This document shows positions 1-5,255 of a stretch of 59,030 nucleotides of DNA, piece after piece; position 1 is the stretch's first letter, and each line of letters opens with the position of its first letter. A model generated the notes under the pieces. That model saw nothing but the letters and a program-made list of their open reading frames with translations, was not told the origin of the DNA and made no database searches. The translations under genes were made by a program, and so were the position numbers. The stretch comes from a virus: the IMG/VR virus record IMGVR_UViG_3300043775_003319, positions 1-59,030 of that record. One strand, given 5' to 3'.

Positions 1-20
1 ATAAATGATTTGTCGCACAT
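1..20 (-). CDS. possible start of a leftward gene cut by the window edge
   Basis: On the minus strand an ATG at 20-18 opens a frame that stays open to the edge (MCDKSF...). It follows an AGGAGGGAG stretch about 13 nt upstream and would continue the leftward gene series seen at 82-2591. Only six codons are visible, so this is a guess from position and start context. Confidence 0.2.
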
Positions 21-51
21 TGCAGGCAGCGACTCCCTCCTGATTATTGTG

Positions 52-73
52 GGTGGTGGAAGGTAGCATAACC
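52..73 (-). repeat. hairpin element, copy 1 (conserved loop)
   Basis: The arms GGTGGTG (52-58) and CATAACC (67-73) pair with one mismatch and one wobble around the loop GAAGGTAG. The same loop lies between other arms at 756-786 and 1118-1148. It sits just past the stop of the leftward gene 82-699. No U-tract follows, so it is more likely a processing or stability element than a classic terminator. Confidence 0.45.
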
Positions 74-81
74 AGTCACGT

Positions 82-699
82 TTATCGTGACCAGTTATGT
101 AATCCACCAGCAAGACATTTAAAGTCTTGTCTGCTAATGATCTTGATTGGTTTACTACCATCGACAGACCATCGTTTGCAGGTGATTGTGATTGTATAAT
201 AATCACAGCTTACAACTTCATAAATACCCTGGCGAGATTTGATATGAATTTTATCACCAGGTTTTAAGTCATAAGATGTGTTATATTCACACTTATCACA
301 ATTATTTTTAGCAAGATGAGCTTGATATGCTTGTTCAACAAGCTTTTGTTCAATTCTTGCTTTGGCAATGCGCTTACTATAACTAGAAGCTGAGCCAATT
401 CTATAAGTAGTATACTGAACAATTTTGTCAGAACCTGTACATTGACGTACATGTCTACCGACATTATTATCCCATACTAACTCGTATCTATGATTACCAT
501 AAGTATAGAAATCAGCTCTACACAGATCATAATCAGTAGGATCGAAACCATCATTGATGATACAATCATCAAATAGTTTATACATCGTGTAGCTTTTATC
601 ATTATTGATAACTACTACTTTACCATTTACCAATGTAGGTAATACGTGTAACTCGCTTAAGTTTACGCGAGATACATCTTTGAACATATGATTTTCCAT
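82..699 (-). CDS. hypothetical phage protein, 205 aa
   Basis: I cannot assign a function. The protein starts MENHMFKDV with an alternative Met five codons in. It has Cys residues in a short DKCEYN stretch near residue 138, followed by a small beta-rich C-terminal domain (about 145-205) beginning LKPGDKIHI and ending near DFKCLAGG. That tail pattern is one I associate with small proteins of Bacteroidota phages. The leader has an AAAGATTAAT box (735-744) shared with the next two leftward genes, and hairpin elements lie on both sides. There is no signal peptide or membrane segment. Codon use matches the rest of the window. Confidence 0.6.
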   Translation of the reverse strand: MENHMFKDVSRVNLSELHVLPTLVNGKVVVINNDKSYTMYKLFDDCIINDGFDPTDYDLCRADFYTYGNHRYELVWDNNVGRHVRQCTGSDKIVQYTTYRIGSASSYSKRIAKARIEQKLVEQAYQAHLAKNNCDKCEYNTSYDLKPGDKIHIKSRQGIYEVVSCDYYTITITCKRWSVDGSKPIKIISRQDFKCLAGGLHNWSR

Positions 700-755
700 A
701 ATGTTAGGCAGTTATACTCATGCAAGAGTTTTTTAAAGATTAATTATTGATTATT

Positions 756-786
756 AAGGGTGGTAGAAGGTAGCTCTATCACCCTT
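756..786 (-). repeat. hairpin element, copy 2
   Basis: AAGGGTGGT (756-764) pairs with ATCACCCTT (778-786) over nine positions including one wobble. The loop contains GAAGGTAGC, as in the copies at 52-73 and 1118-1148. It lies between the leftward genes 792-1082 and 82-699. Confidence 0.6.
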
Positions 787-791
787 GTTAT

Positions 792-1082
792 TTATAAAGA
801 TGAGGAGAACTTTGTTCTATCATCTATTTCTTTCATCAACATTCTAAATTTCCATGTGATTTCTATTTCTGTACGCCATGGAGATTCCACAGGAAATACG
901 TCAGTAAACATTGATGTATCTTCACGTAGGAAATTGACAAATCCTGTAGTCAAGCATTTTACGTTAACATTTCCTGGTTTTTCTTTTTTGAGAACTTCCA
1001 GTTGATATTGCAGTACTTCATTTTTGTTTAGAACGTGTCTGCCTATTCTAAATTTTCCTTGAGGAATTCTTGTAATTTTCAT
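792..1082 (-). CDS. hypothetical protein, 96 aa
   Basis: Unrecognised small soluble protein. I start it at the ATG at 1082 (MKITRIPQGKF). A TTG nine nucleotides further upstream is possible but less likely, because the ATG follows an AT-rich leader with the AAAGATTATTAAT box (1097-1109) shared with its neighbours. The middle is rich in Lys and Glu (QLEVLKKEKPG), followed by a beta-rich segment. It lies between hairpin elements at 756-786 and 1118-1148, suggesting a separately expressed or processed small gene. Confidence 0.55.
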   Translation of the reverse strand: MKITRIPQGKFRIGRHVLNKNEVLQYQLEVLKKEKPGNVNVKCLTTGFVNFLREDTSMFTDVFPVESPWRTEIEITWKFRMLMKEIDDRTKFSSSL

Positions 1083-1117
1083 AATTATCAAGTATTAAAG
1101 ATTATTAATTGAGTTTT

Positions 1118-1148
1118 AAGGGTGATGGAATGTAGCATCATCACCCTT
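1118..1148 (-). repeat. hairpin element, copy 3
   Basis: AAGGGTGATG (1118-1127) pairs perfectly with CATCACCCTT (1139-1148) over 10 bp around GAATGTAGCAT. This is the strongest member of the hairpin family. It begins a few bases past the stop of the leftward gene 1155-1361. A run of T after the stem is missing on both strands. Confidence 0.65.
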
Positions 1149-1154
1149 GATTAG

Positions 1155-1361
1155 TTATCGTGATTTACGATTTTTATAGATTAATAATATAACAGATGCA
1201 TAAGTCATTATGTTAGTAATGAGGAATGCATTCTTATAATCCATGTGATGTGGATTAGATTCACACCAGCCGCCAACTGGTGTAATCATCATTACAATAA
1301 GCAATGATACAATAGATGTAGTGAACATCATGATCGCGAAGTTTTCTCTGAAGTTTTTCAT
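1155..1361 (-). CDS. small membrane protein, 68 aa, two predicted TM helices
   Basis: Starts with ATG at 1361. Hydrophobic stretches at about residues 9-28 (FAIMMFTTSIVSLLIVMMI) and 46-61 (FLITNIMTYASVILLI) are separated by a polar loop with HHMDYKNA. The C-terminus is basic (YKNRKSR), which predicts that both ends face the cytoplasm. The leader carries the AAAGATTAAT box (1375-1384). The role is unknown; small two-helix proteins in phage accessory regions can act in superinfection exclusion, host modification or lysis, and nothing here selects between these. Confidence 0.6.
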   Translation of the reverse strand: MKNFRENFAIMMFTTSIVSLLIVMMITPVGGWCESNPHHMDYKNAFLITNIMTYASVILLIYKNRKSR

Positions 1362-1419
1362 AAGATATTTATATAAAGATTAATAATTACAATTTAATGT
1401 GTGCCTAATAGTTAGAAAT

Positions 1420-1445
1420 CATGGTCCCTCGTTCAAGAGACCATG
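1420..1445 (-). terminator. stem-loop after a small leftward gene
   Basis: CATGGTC (1420-1426) and GACCATG (1439-1445) form a perfect 7-bp stem. A second stem GTTCAAC-GTA-GTTGAAC lies at 1464-1480. Both follow the stop of the small leftward frame 1482-1577. Neither has a convincing U-tract, so the terminator call is tentative. Confidence 0.4.
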
Positions 1446-1481
1446 AGTTTTTGGCTGTCAGGTGTTCAACGTAGTTGAACT

Positions 1482-1577
1482 CTACTCTTCCTTGCAGTAC
1501 GCTCTGAAGTAAGCAAACGCTTCTCTCCAAGACATAGCAACAATAGAGTATCCCTGAATGAAATAGATAGTTTTCAT
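1482..1577 (-). CDS. possible 31-aa small protein
   Basis: On the minus strand, ATG at 1577 opens a 31-codon frame ending in TAG at 1482. It starts MKTIYFIQG and contains an aromatic amphipathic segment (SWREAFAYFRAYC). The start lies in an AT-rich leader and two hairpins directly follow the stop, as expected for a compact small gene. A longer overlapping frame (1405-1701, TTG start) is the alternative reading of this stretch. Function unknown. Confidence 0.4.
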   Translation of the reverse strand: MKTIYFIQGYSIVAMSWREAFAYFRAYCKEE

Positions 1578-1714
1578 ATAAGACACAATTTATCCTGAAT
1601 TCAAAGGGGGGTAGAGGGTAGTTGGCGGTTCGCTGGGGGTGGTTTTGGTAGGGGGTATCACCTTTCTCACACACAATATTTTTCCAGTTCCAGTTTACCA
1701 AATTTTTTTATACC

Positions 1715-1727
1715 GGTGATCATCACC
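1715..1727. promoter_or_regulatory. 6-bp palindrome, possible operator
   Basis: GGTGAT-C-ATCACC is a perfect inverted repeat in the otherwise gene-poor stretch 1578-1756, upstream of the small leftward gene. Its centre is too tight for an RNA hairpin, so a protein-binding site is the more likely reading. There is no direct evidence of a binding protein. Confidence 0.3.
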
Positions 1728-1756
1728 GTCAACTGCAACTACTGACAAACGCGCAA

Positions 1757-1785
1757 CAAAAAACCCCAGCAGTTACGCCAGGGTT
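1757..1785 (-). terminator. Rho-independent terminator of the thioredoxin gene group
   Basis: Read on the minus strand, AACCCTGGC and GCTGGGGTT (plus-strand 1777-1785 and 1762-1770) form a 9-bp stem with two wobbles. The loop is six bases and a run of T follows the stem. It lies about 30 nt past the stop of 1815-2024 and so ends the leftward group 2591 to 1815. A small stem ATTGCG-TAT-CGCAAT precedes it. Confidence 0.75.
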
Positions 1786-1814
1786 GCATTGCACATTGCG
1801 ATACGCAATATTAT

Positions 1815-2024
1815 TTAATTACTAGTTGCCATTAGTATGTCTTTTTCTTCGCTTATTTCACATTCATAGTGCCAGCTTATTTCGCCATCAGTACTTAGTT
1901 TTATAAGTTTTCCTCCATCAGCGGTTGCTTGCACGCCTATTACTTGTCTTGGATCCTGTGAGATATCTGTTTTCACATATACAATTTGACCAAAATCTAA
2001 ATTACACTTTACAATTATTGCCAT
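1815..2024 (-). CDS. small phage protein, 69 aa
   Basis: Starts ATG at 2024, overlapping the end of the upstream membrane-protein gene by 10 nt, so the two are translationally linked. It is a beta-rich domain with LDFGQIVYVKTD at about residues 9-20, a PRQVIGV segment and a final SEEKDI. I recognise this layout, with an opening G-Q-I-V-Y-V strand and a closing acidic turn, from many short proteins of Bacteroidota phages, but none has a known function that I can name. It is followed by a good terminator. Confidence 0.65.
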   Translation of the reverse strand: MAIIVKCNLDFGQIVYVKTDISQDPRQVIGVQATADGGKLIKLSTDGEISWHYECEISEEKDILMATSN

Positions 2025-2284
2025 AGTTTTTGAATTATGTTTATTAAAAAATCACTTAATAATAGTCCTAATAGACTACCGATCATTGCACCAAAAGAAT
2101 AGCATATTCTATCTTTCATTGTACCAAACACTACTTTTTTTACATTGTACGACCAAATCATACTGATTGTAAATGCTGCAAATGCTACACCAATATAAAT
2201 AGACTTGCTTAAAAATACAGTATTAACAGCTACAAAAAATACTTGTAACATGCCTGTGCTAAATAGTTGTAACTTGTTATTCAT
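2015..2284 (-). CDS. small integral membrane protein, 89 aa
   Basis: Starts ATG at 2284 and overlaps the thioredoxin gene by 8 nt and the following gene by 10 nt, forming a tight three-gene unit. Three hydrophobic segments are visible: about residues 7-25, 30-45 and 62-82 (SFGAMIGSLLGLLLSDFLI). A basic loop VKKVVFG lies between the second and third. Three helices plus co-expression with thioredoxin suggest an inner-membrane protein. Holin is a possibility because of size and topology, but no lysin lies beside it, so I leave it unnamed. Confidence 0.6.
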   Translation of the reverse strand: MNNKLQLFSTGMLQVFFVAVNTVFLSKSIYIGVAFAAFTISMIWSYNVKKVVFGTMKDRICYSFGAMIGSLLGLLLSDFLINIIQKLWQ

Positions 2285-2591
2285 TTTTTTCTATTATTTC
2301 ATCAACAACTTCGATTGCCAATATGTTTTTAACATTATGTTCTTTAGAATCGTTTATTTCTGTTACTATATCGTCATACGTTTTAGAATTTATTAAACCT
2401 GTAGTTCTATGTATTTCAATACCGTTTTGTAAAAAAACAAGAGTTGGGACATTTCGAATTTTATATTGCTGAGTAATTTCTGGGTTTTTTTCAATATCTA
2501 TTTCTTTAAGATTTTCTTTTTCACCCAATGTTTGCGACAACGCTTTACATGGACCACACCATGACGCGCTAAATTTAAGTACTGTTACCAT
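2277..2591 (-). CDS. thioredoxin-like protein
   Basis: Thiol-disulfide oxidoreductase of the thioredoxin fold, expected in the cytoplasm. The active-site motif WCGPC is at residues 11-15 within FSASWCGPCK, and the cis-proline loop is VPTLVF at about residues 49-54. A usual thioredoxin is about 105 residues; this one is 104, with a highly charged extra C-terminal tail (KEHNVKNIL...). It could reduce phage or host enzymes such as ribonucleotide reductase, but none is encoded here. It is first in the leftward group and directly abuts the divergent control region, so it is probably strongly expressed early. Confidence 0.93.
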   Translation of the reverse strand: MVTVLKFSASWCGPCKALSQTLGEKENLKEIDIEKNPEITQQYKIRNVPTLVFLQNGIEIHRTTGLINSKTYDDIVTEINDSKEHNVKNILAIEVVDEIIEKNE

Positions 2592-2610
2592 ATTGTTTTT
2601 TGTTTAATAT

Positions 2611-2637
2611 TTTACAAATATAAAATAAATTTGTAAA
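2611..2637. promoter_or_regulatory. perfect inverted repeat overlapping two divergent promoters
   Basis: TTTACAAAT (2611-2619) and ATTTGTAAA (2629-2637) are perfect 9-bp inverted repeats separated by 9 bp. The left arm overlaps the minus-strand TATATTTG box (2622-2615). The right arm contains the TTTG (2630-2633) that serves as the -33 element of the rightward promoter. A dimeric regulator bound here would control both directions. Confidence 0.6.
2615..2622 (-). promoter_or_regulatory. leftward promoter -7 box, TATATTTG
   Basis: Read on the minus strand, TATATTTG matches the Bacteroidota -7 consensus TAnnTTTG exactly and lies 24 nt upstream of the thioredoxin ATG. No clear -33 element is seen. 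It probably drives the thioredoxin group. Confidence 0.55.
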
Positions 2638-2662
2638 AGTTAAACTTTTCTTTATATATTTG
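2630..2662 (+). promoter_or_regulatory. rightward Bacteroidota-type promoter
   Basis: The -33 box TTTG (2630-2633) and the -7 box TATATTTG (2655-2662) are separated by 21 nt. Both fit the Bacteroidota sigma consensus. The first rightward start codon is at 2688. This is probably the promoter for the long rightward series of genes, at least its early part. Confidence 0.7.
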
Positions 2663-2687
2663 TCATGTAATTAATAACTTAACAAAT

Positions 2688-3044
2688 ATGAAAACAGAAA
2701 CAAAAGCGCCAGAACAACCTACAAAGGAACAAATTATTGCTTGGTACACAGAACAAATTGAAATTGCATCATTAAGACGTGACTTAACAGCTCTTCAAGC
2801 AGAAATTGCAAAAAATGAAGCACAACGCATGCAGGCAACTGTGTTACTTGCACAAATGCAAAACCCAGTTTCTCAAAACGAAGTTGAACATATTGTGACA
2901 CAAAACGATTTAGATGCTAATCCAGAGTTAGTAGAAAATGGAGTTAAGGTTGGTGACAAAATTTTGGTAAGTAATCCGGAACCACAGGTTACTCATGAAA
3001 AACCAGAAGAAGACGAAAAAGTTAGAAAATTAAAAACAGAATAA
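2688..3044 (+). CDS. hypothetical coiled-coil protein, 118 aa
   Basis: First gene of the rightward series. Residues about 14-62 form a heptad-like helix rich in Glu, Gln and Ala (IASLRRDLTALQAEIAKNE), followed by a linker and a charged, disordered C-terminus. An A-rich leader without Shine-Dalgarno precedes the ATG. It is one base from the next gene. No enzymatic motif is seen. A structural or regulatory helper role is possible but unsupported. Confidence 0.65.
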   Translation: MKTETKAPEQPTKEQIIAWYTEQIEIASLRRDLTALQAEIAKNEAQRMQATVLLAQMQNPVSQNEVEHIVTQNDLDANPELVENGVKVGDKILVSNPEPQVTHEKPEEDEKVRKLKTE

Positions 3045-3045
3045 T

Positions 3046-3279
3046 ATGTTTGCTAAAAAACCAATTACAAGCAATACTCTTCTTGCAAAAAAAACCAGAA
3101 TCTTAAATGTATTCACTGTAATGCAGGATGAGTTAAAACAATTGCATGATGAGCAAAAAGAATATGCTAATAATATTCAAGCAAAACTAAAAGAGTTGTC
3201 TGAGGAACTTACAGCTGTTGAAAGCAGTCGAGCAGAAACAACAAAAACAATTAATAACATAGACAAAATTTTGAAGTAA
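3046..3279 (+). CDS. hypothetical coiled-coil protein, 77 aa
   Basis: Short helical protein. After a basic N-terminus (FAKKPITSN), residues about 25-70 are predicted to be one long helix with heptads (LHDEQKEYANNIQAKLKEL). Its stop overlaps the next ATG (TAATGG), so translation is coupled. It is one of three consecutive small helical proteins and they may form a common complex. Function unknown. Confidence 0.6.
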   Translation: MFAKKPITSNTLLAKKTRILNVFTVMQDELKQLHDEQKEYANNIQAKLKELSEELTAVESSRAETTKTINNIDKILK

Positions 3280-3497
3280 TGGAGAATTCATTTTACGACA
3301 GACTTTTAACAGAAGCACAGGAGCTGGCAACTAAAACAAATGCCTTGAACGATTTTATGCGTACACAAGCATTTGTTGATTTAGATCGCCAAAACAAAGA
3401 TTTGCTTTACAAACAATCAAGATTGATGAATGAGTATTTGCAAGTCTTGGGTCAAAGATTAGAAATTTTAGGAGAAAAATTTTCTTTTAAAAAGTAA
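3279..3497 (+). CDS. hypothetical helical protein, 72 aa
   Basis: Begins in the stop of the preceding gene. The product is almost entirely helical and charged, with LLTEAQELATKTNALNDFM near the N-terminus and a basic end (KFSFKK). There are no Cys residues, signal peptide or motifs. It is the third of the adjacent small coiled-coil genes. Confidence 0.6.
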   Translation: MENSFYDRLLTEAQELATKTNALNDFMRTQAFVDLDRQNKDLLYKQSRLMNEYLQVLGQRLEILGEKFSFKK

Positions 3498-3520
3498 TTA
3501 TAAAATAATAAATATAACAT

Positions 3521-3760
3521 ATGGAAGCAAGAGAATTAACATTTGGAGAAAAGTTAGTAGGGTTAACATTTAACCCATCAGGAGATAAGAAAGTTCAAAG
3601 AGCAAAAGAACTTTGTGCTGAATTAGCAGATTTAATCTACGAGGATTATGAAAATAAAGAAGAAGTAACAGATTTCTATGATTATCTTTATGAGCATACT
3701 GTAGGAGAAGTTCTTAATGCTCAAATGAATGTTGTTAAATTGTTAACCTTTAAATATTAA
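3521..3760 (+). CDS. hypothetical protein, 79 aa
   Basis: Small acidic helical protein starting MEARELTFGEK, with VGLTFNPSGD at about residues 13-22 and helices rich in Glu and Tyr (YEDYENKEEVTDFYDYLYE). I recognise the opening 'GEKLVGLTFNPSGD' pattern from small phage proteins of Bacteroidota and other hosts, with no known role. It lies 2 nt upstream of the co-chaperonin gene. Confidence 0.6.
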   Translation: MEARELTFGEKLVGLTFNPSGDKKVQRAKELCAELADLIYEDYENKEEVTDFYDYLYEHTVGEVLNAQMNVVKLLTFKY

Positions 3761-3762
3761 TC

Positions 3763-4050
3763 ATGGCAAAATTTAAAAAATTACGCGGTAGAAGAATTTT
3801 ACTTATTAAACCGGTAAAGAAAGAAAGTTCAATCCAACTTGATGCTGCAACTGACGCTGCATTAGATGCATCAGCAATGAAACAATGGACAGCACTTGAA
3901 GTATTTGCAATTGGGGAAGATGTGGAAGAAGTTGCTGTAGGTGACAAAGTATATGTACCAACCTATGGATTACAACAGGCAGAAATAATTGACATTGATA
4001 AAACCCTTTACATGATGATTAGTGAGGGTGATATTGCAATCATTTGGTAA
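3763..4050 (+). CDS. GroES-like co-chaperonin
   Basis: Resembles GroES/Cpn10 and phage co-chaperonins of the T4 gp31 type, which cap the host GroEL chamber and let it fold phage proteins such as the capsid protein. Visible parts are RGRRILLIKPV (N-terminal strand), a polar segment at about residues 20-40 where the GroES mobile loop sits, EVFAIGEDVEEVAVGDKVYV at 46-65, and a terminal EGDIAIIW matching the GroES ending E-x-D-I. At 95 residues it has the usual family length. No GroEL is in the window, so a host GroEL is the likely partner. It precedes phoH and its structured leader. Confidence 0.8.
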   Translation: MAKFKKLRGRRILLIKPVKKESSIQLDAATDAALDASAMKQWTALEVFAIGEDVEEVAVGDKVYVPTYGLQQAEIIDIDKTLYMMISEGDIAIIW

Positions 4051-4056
4051 TAATCC

Positions 4057-4160
4057 GACTGCATAATACAAGTGAAATCCTATCGCTGTTGGGCATTTCC
4101 CGGTAGTTCTGAATCCAGCCATGAGGCGTAGGTGGTGTTTAGGTATAGGTGTTTACAGTC
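4057..4160 (+). ncRNA. structured leader RNA candidate upstream of phoH
   Basis: Four nested complementary pairs enclose this stretch: GACTG (4057-4061) with CAGTC (4156-4160), CCTAT (4079-4083) with ATAGG (4145-4149), GCTG (4085-4088) with CAGC (4116-4119), and GGG (4091-4093) with CCC (4099-4101). The segment is more GC-rich than the genes around it and ends 13 nt before the phoH ATG. It matches no riboswitch or tRNA I know. It could be a regulatory 5' leader or an independent RNA. Confidence 0.5.
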
Positions 4161-4173
4161 AAAAACAACAAAA

Positions 4174-4824
4174 ATGAAAGAACCAAACAGAGCAAGAAAG
4201 AATGAGATTAAATATAATGTCACTCTTAATGAAGAACAAAAACAAGCTAAACAGTTAATTATTGATAATCAGATTGTTATAGTTACTGGTAGAGCTGGTT
4301 CTGGAAAGTCATTGGTAGGTGCACAAACTGCTATTGATTTTTTGAATAAAAAACAATGTGAAAAGATTTTAGTAACACGTTCTGCAATCGAAGTAGGAAG
4401 ATCGTTGGGATTTTTACCAGGGAGTTTAGAAGATAAGTTTAATCCGTATATGGAAGCACTTATTGAGAATCTTTACAAATGCATGGATCCAATAAAGATT
4501 GATGACTTTGTCAAGCAAGGTAAAATAGATGCTCTTCCTGTACAGTTTATTAGAGGTAAAACTATCGATGATATTTTAATTGTTGAGGAAGCACAGAATC
4601 TTACTAAAGCAGAAATGCTTGCCATTCTCACAAGACTTGGTAAAACAGGTAAAATTGTAATTAATGGTGACAACGAACAACAAGACACAAGAGAATCGAT
4701 TACTGGATTGTCTTATGCTATTGAGTTATCAAAGAAGATTAGTGGTATTAAGTGGATCAAACTAAAAGAAAATCACAGATCTGATTTAGTAGGTCAAATA
4801 CTTGATTATGAGTATTCAAAGTAA
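4174..4824 (+). CDS. PhoH-like P-loop ATPase
   Basis: PhoH-family ATPase/helicase-like protein, common in phages and probably acting on RNA. The Walker A motif GRAGSGKS is at about residues 39-46, Walker B ILIVEEAQNL at about 133-142, an NGDNEQQD segment follows, and a C-terminal KENHRSD supplies the conserved Arg. I start at the ATG at 4174 (MKEPNRARK); a GTG at 4132 lies inside the upstream RNA structure and is unlikely. 216 residues is typical of the single-domain phage form. It is flanked by structured RNA candidates on both sides, an arrangement that fits an RNA-related role without proving it. Confidence 0.9.
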   Translation: MKEPNRARKNEIKYNVTLNEEQKQAKQLIIDNQIVIVTGRAGSGKSLVGAQTAIDFLNKKQCEKILVTRSAIEVGRSLGFLPGSLEDKFNPYMEALIENLYKCMDPIKIDDFVKQGKIDALPVQFIRGKTIDDILIVEEAQNLTKAEMLAILTRLGKTGKIVINGDNEQQDTRESITGLSYAIELSKKISGIKWIKLKENHRSDLVGQILDYEYSK

Positions 4825-4827
4825 TAA

Positions 4828-4913
4828 GACCTCTGCCAGTGCACTGGTAAGTATCGAAGACAGGAATTACAGATCACTTTCCTGACATCAGGAAAATGGT
4901 AGGCGTGGAGGTC
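4828..4913 (+). ncRNA. structured RNA candidate downstream of phoH, possibly bistable
   Basis: GACCTCT (4828-4834) pairs with GGAGGTC (4907-4913), enclosing GCC (4835-4837) with GGC (4902-4904). Inside, TTCCTG (4879-4884) can pair upstream with CAGGAA (4861-4866) or downstream within TTCCTGA-CA-TCAGGAA (4879-4894), so two folds compete. A palindrome CCAGTGCACTGG is at 4836-4847. At 86 nt with a 7-bp closing stem it is tRNA-sized, but it has no T-loop sequence. Confidence 0.5.
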
Positions 4914-4939
4914 CTCTAAATCGTAGGTTAGCACAGTTA

Positions 4940-4966
4940 GTAGTTCTGGGGGTATTCAAAAACTAC
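4940..4966 (+). other. 6-bp stem-loop upstream of the tRNA
   Basis: GTAGTT (4940-4945) and AACTAC (4961-4966) pair perfectly around a 15-nt G-rich loop. It ends five bases before the tRNA begins and may be a maturation or spacing element. Confidence 0.4.
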
Positions 4967-4971
4967 AACAG

Positions 4972-5046
4972 CGCGTGGTAGACTGGAGGTGGTTCCAGCT
5001 CAGGCTCATATCCTGAACTACGTGGGTTCGAGTCCCACCCACGCTA
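4972..5046 (+). tRNA. tRNA with CAU anticodon, initiator-like
   Basis: 75 nt. The acceptor arms CGCGTGG (4972-4978) and CCACGCT (5039-5045) pair except at position 1-72, where a C faces a U; an unpaired first position is a hallmark of bacterial initiator tRNA. The anticodon stem-loop is TCAGG-CTCATAT-CCTGA with CAT at 5007-5009. The T-arm is GTGGG-TTCGAGT-CCCAC. The D-stem CTGG/CCAG is set four rather than two bases from the acceptor. The three G-C pairs usual in initiator anticodon stems are only partly kept. CCA is not encoded. Identity is therefore Met, initiator more likely than elongator. Confidence 0.85.
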
Positions 5047-5060
5047 CTAAATTTAATGAC

Positions 5061-5252
5061 ATGTTACAATTAAATCCTATGATACCAATTAAAAGAGTGT
5101 CTGACAACATGGAAGGATATGCTTTTTTGGTTATTGATTACTCACAAGAGCATGATTTGTTATTTACATGTGCTATGGATAATGGTGAAATATGGACACT
5201 GAATAATAAAGAAATAAGATTTTGTAAAAACATATCGTTAGATAGAAAATAA
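5061..5252 (+). CDS. small conserved phage protein, 63 aa
   Basis: I start at the ATG at 5061 (MLQLNPMIPIKRV), because the upstream part of this frame is the tRNA. The protein is a compact beta-rich domain with AFLVIDYSQEHDLLFTC at about residues 21-37 and DNGEIWTLNNKEIR at about 41-54. This 'DNGEIW-LNNKEIR' pattern is familiar from many small phage proteins without known function. It lies between a tRNA and the tmRNA, only a few bases from each, so all three may be processed from one transcript. Confidence 0.7.
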   Translation: MLQLNPMIPIKRVSDNMEGYAFLVIDYSQEHDLLFTCAMDNGEIWTLNNKEIRFCKNISLDRK

Positions 5253-5255
5253 AAA

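Noticed and set aside
760-1005. 81-aa plus-strand frame
   Set aside because: Antisense to the leftward gene 792-1082 and begins inside a hairpin element.
1405-1701. 98-aa leftward frame with TTG start
   Set aside because: It runs through two hairpins, has an odd Cys/Trp-rich composition and overlaps a better short frame (1482-1577). Some chance remains that it is real.
2015-2284. holin call for the three-helix membrane protein
   Set aside because: Topology is compatible but no endolysin is adjacent, and it is co-expressed with thioredoxin.
4132-4173. GTG start for phoH at 4132
   Set aside because: It lies inside the nested RNA structure; ATG at 4174 directly precedes the conserved part.
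4828-4913. tRNA with long variable arm
   Set aside because: The size and 7-bp closing stem fit, but there is no TTCRA T-loop and no regular anticodon arm.
4989-5060. N-terminal extension of the 63-aa gene
   Set aside because: This part of the frame is the tRNA, so the start at 5061 is preferred.
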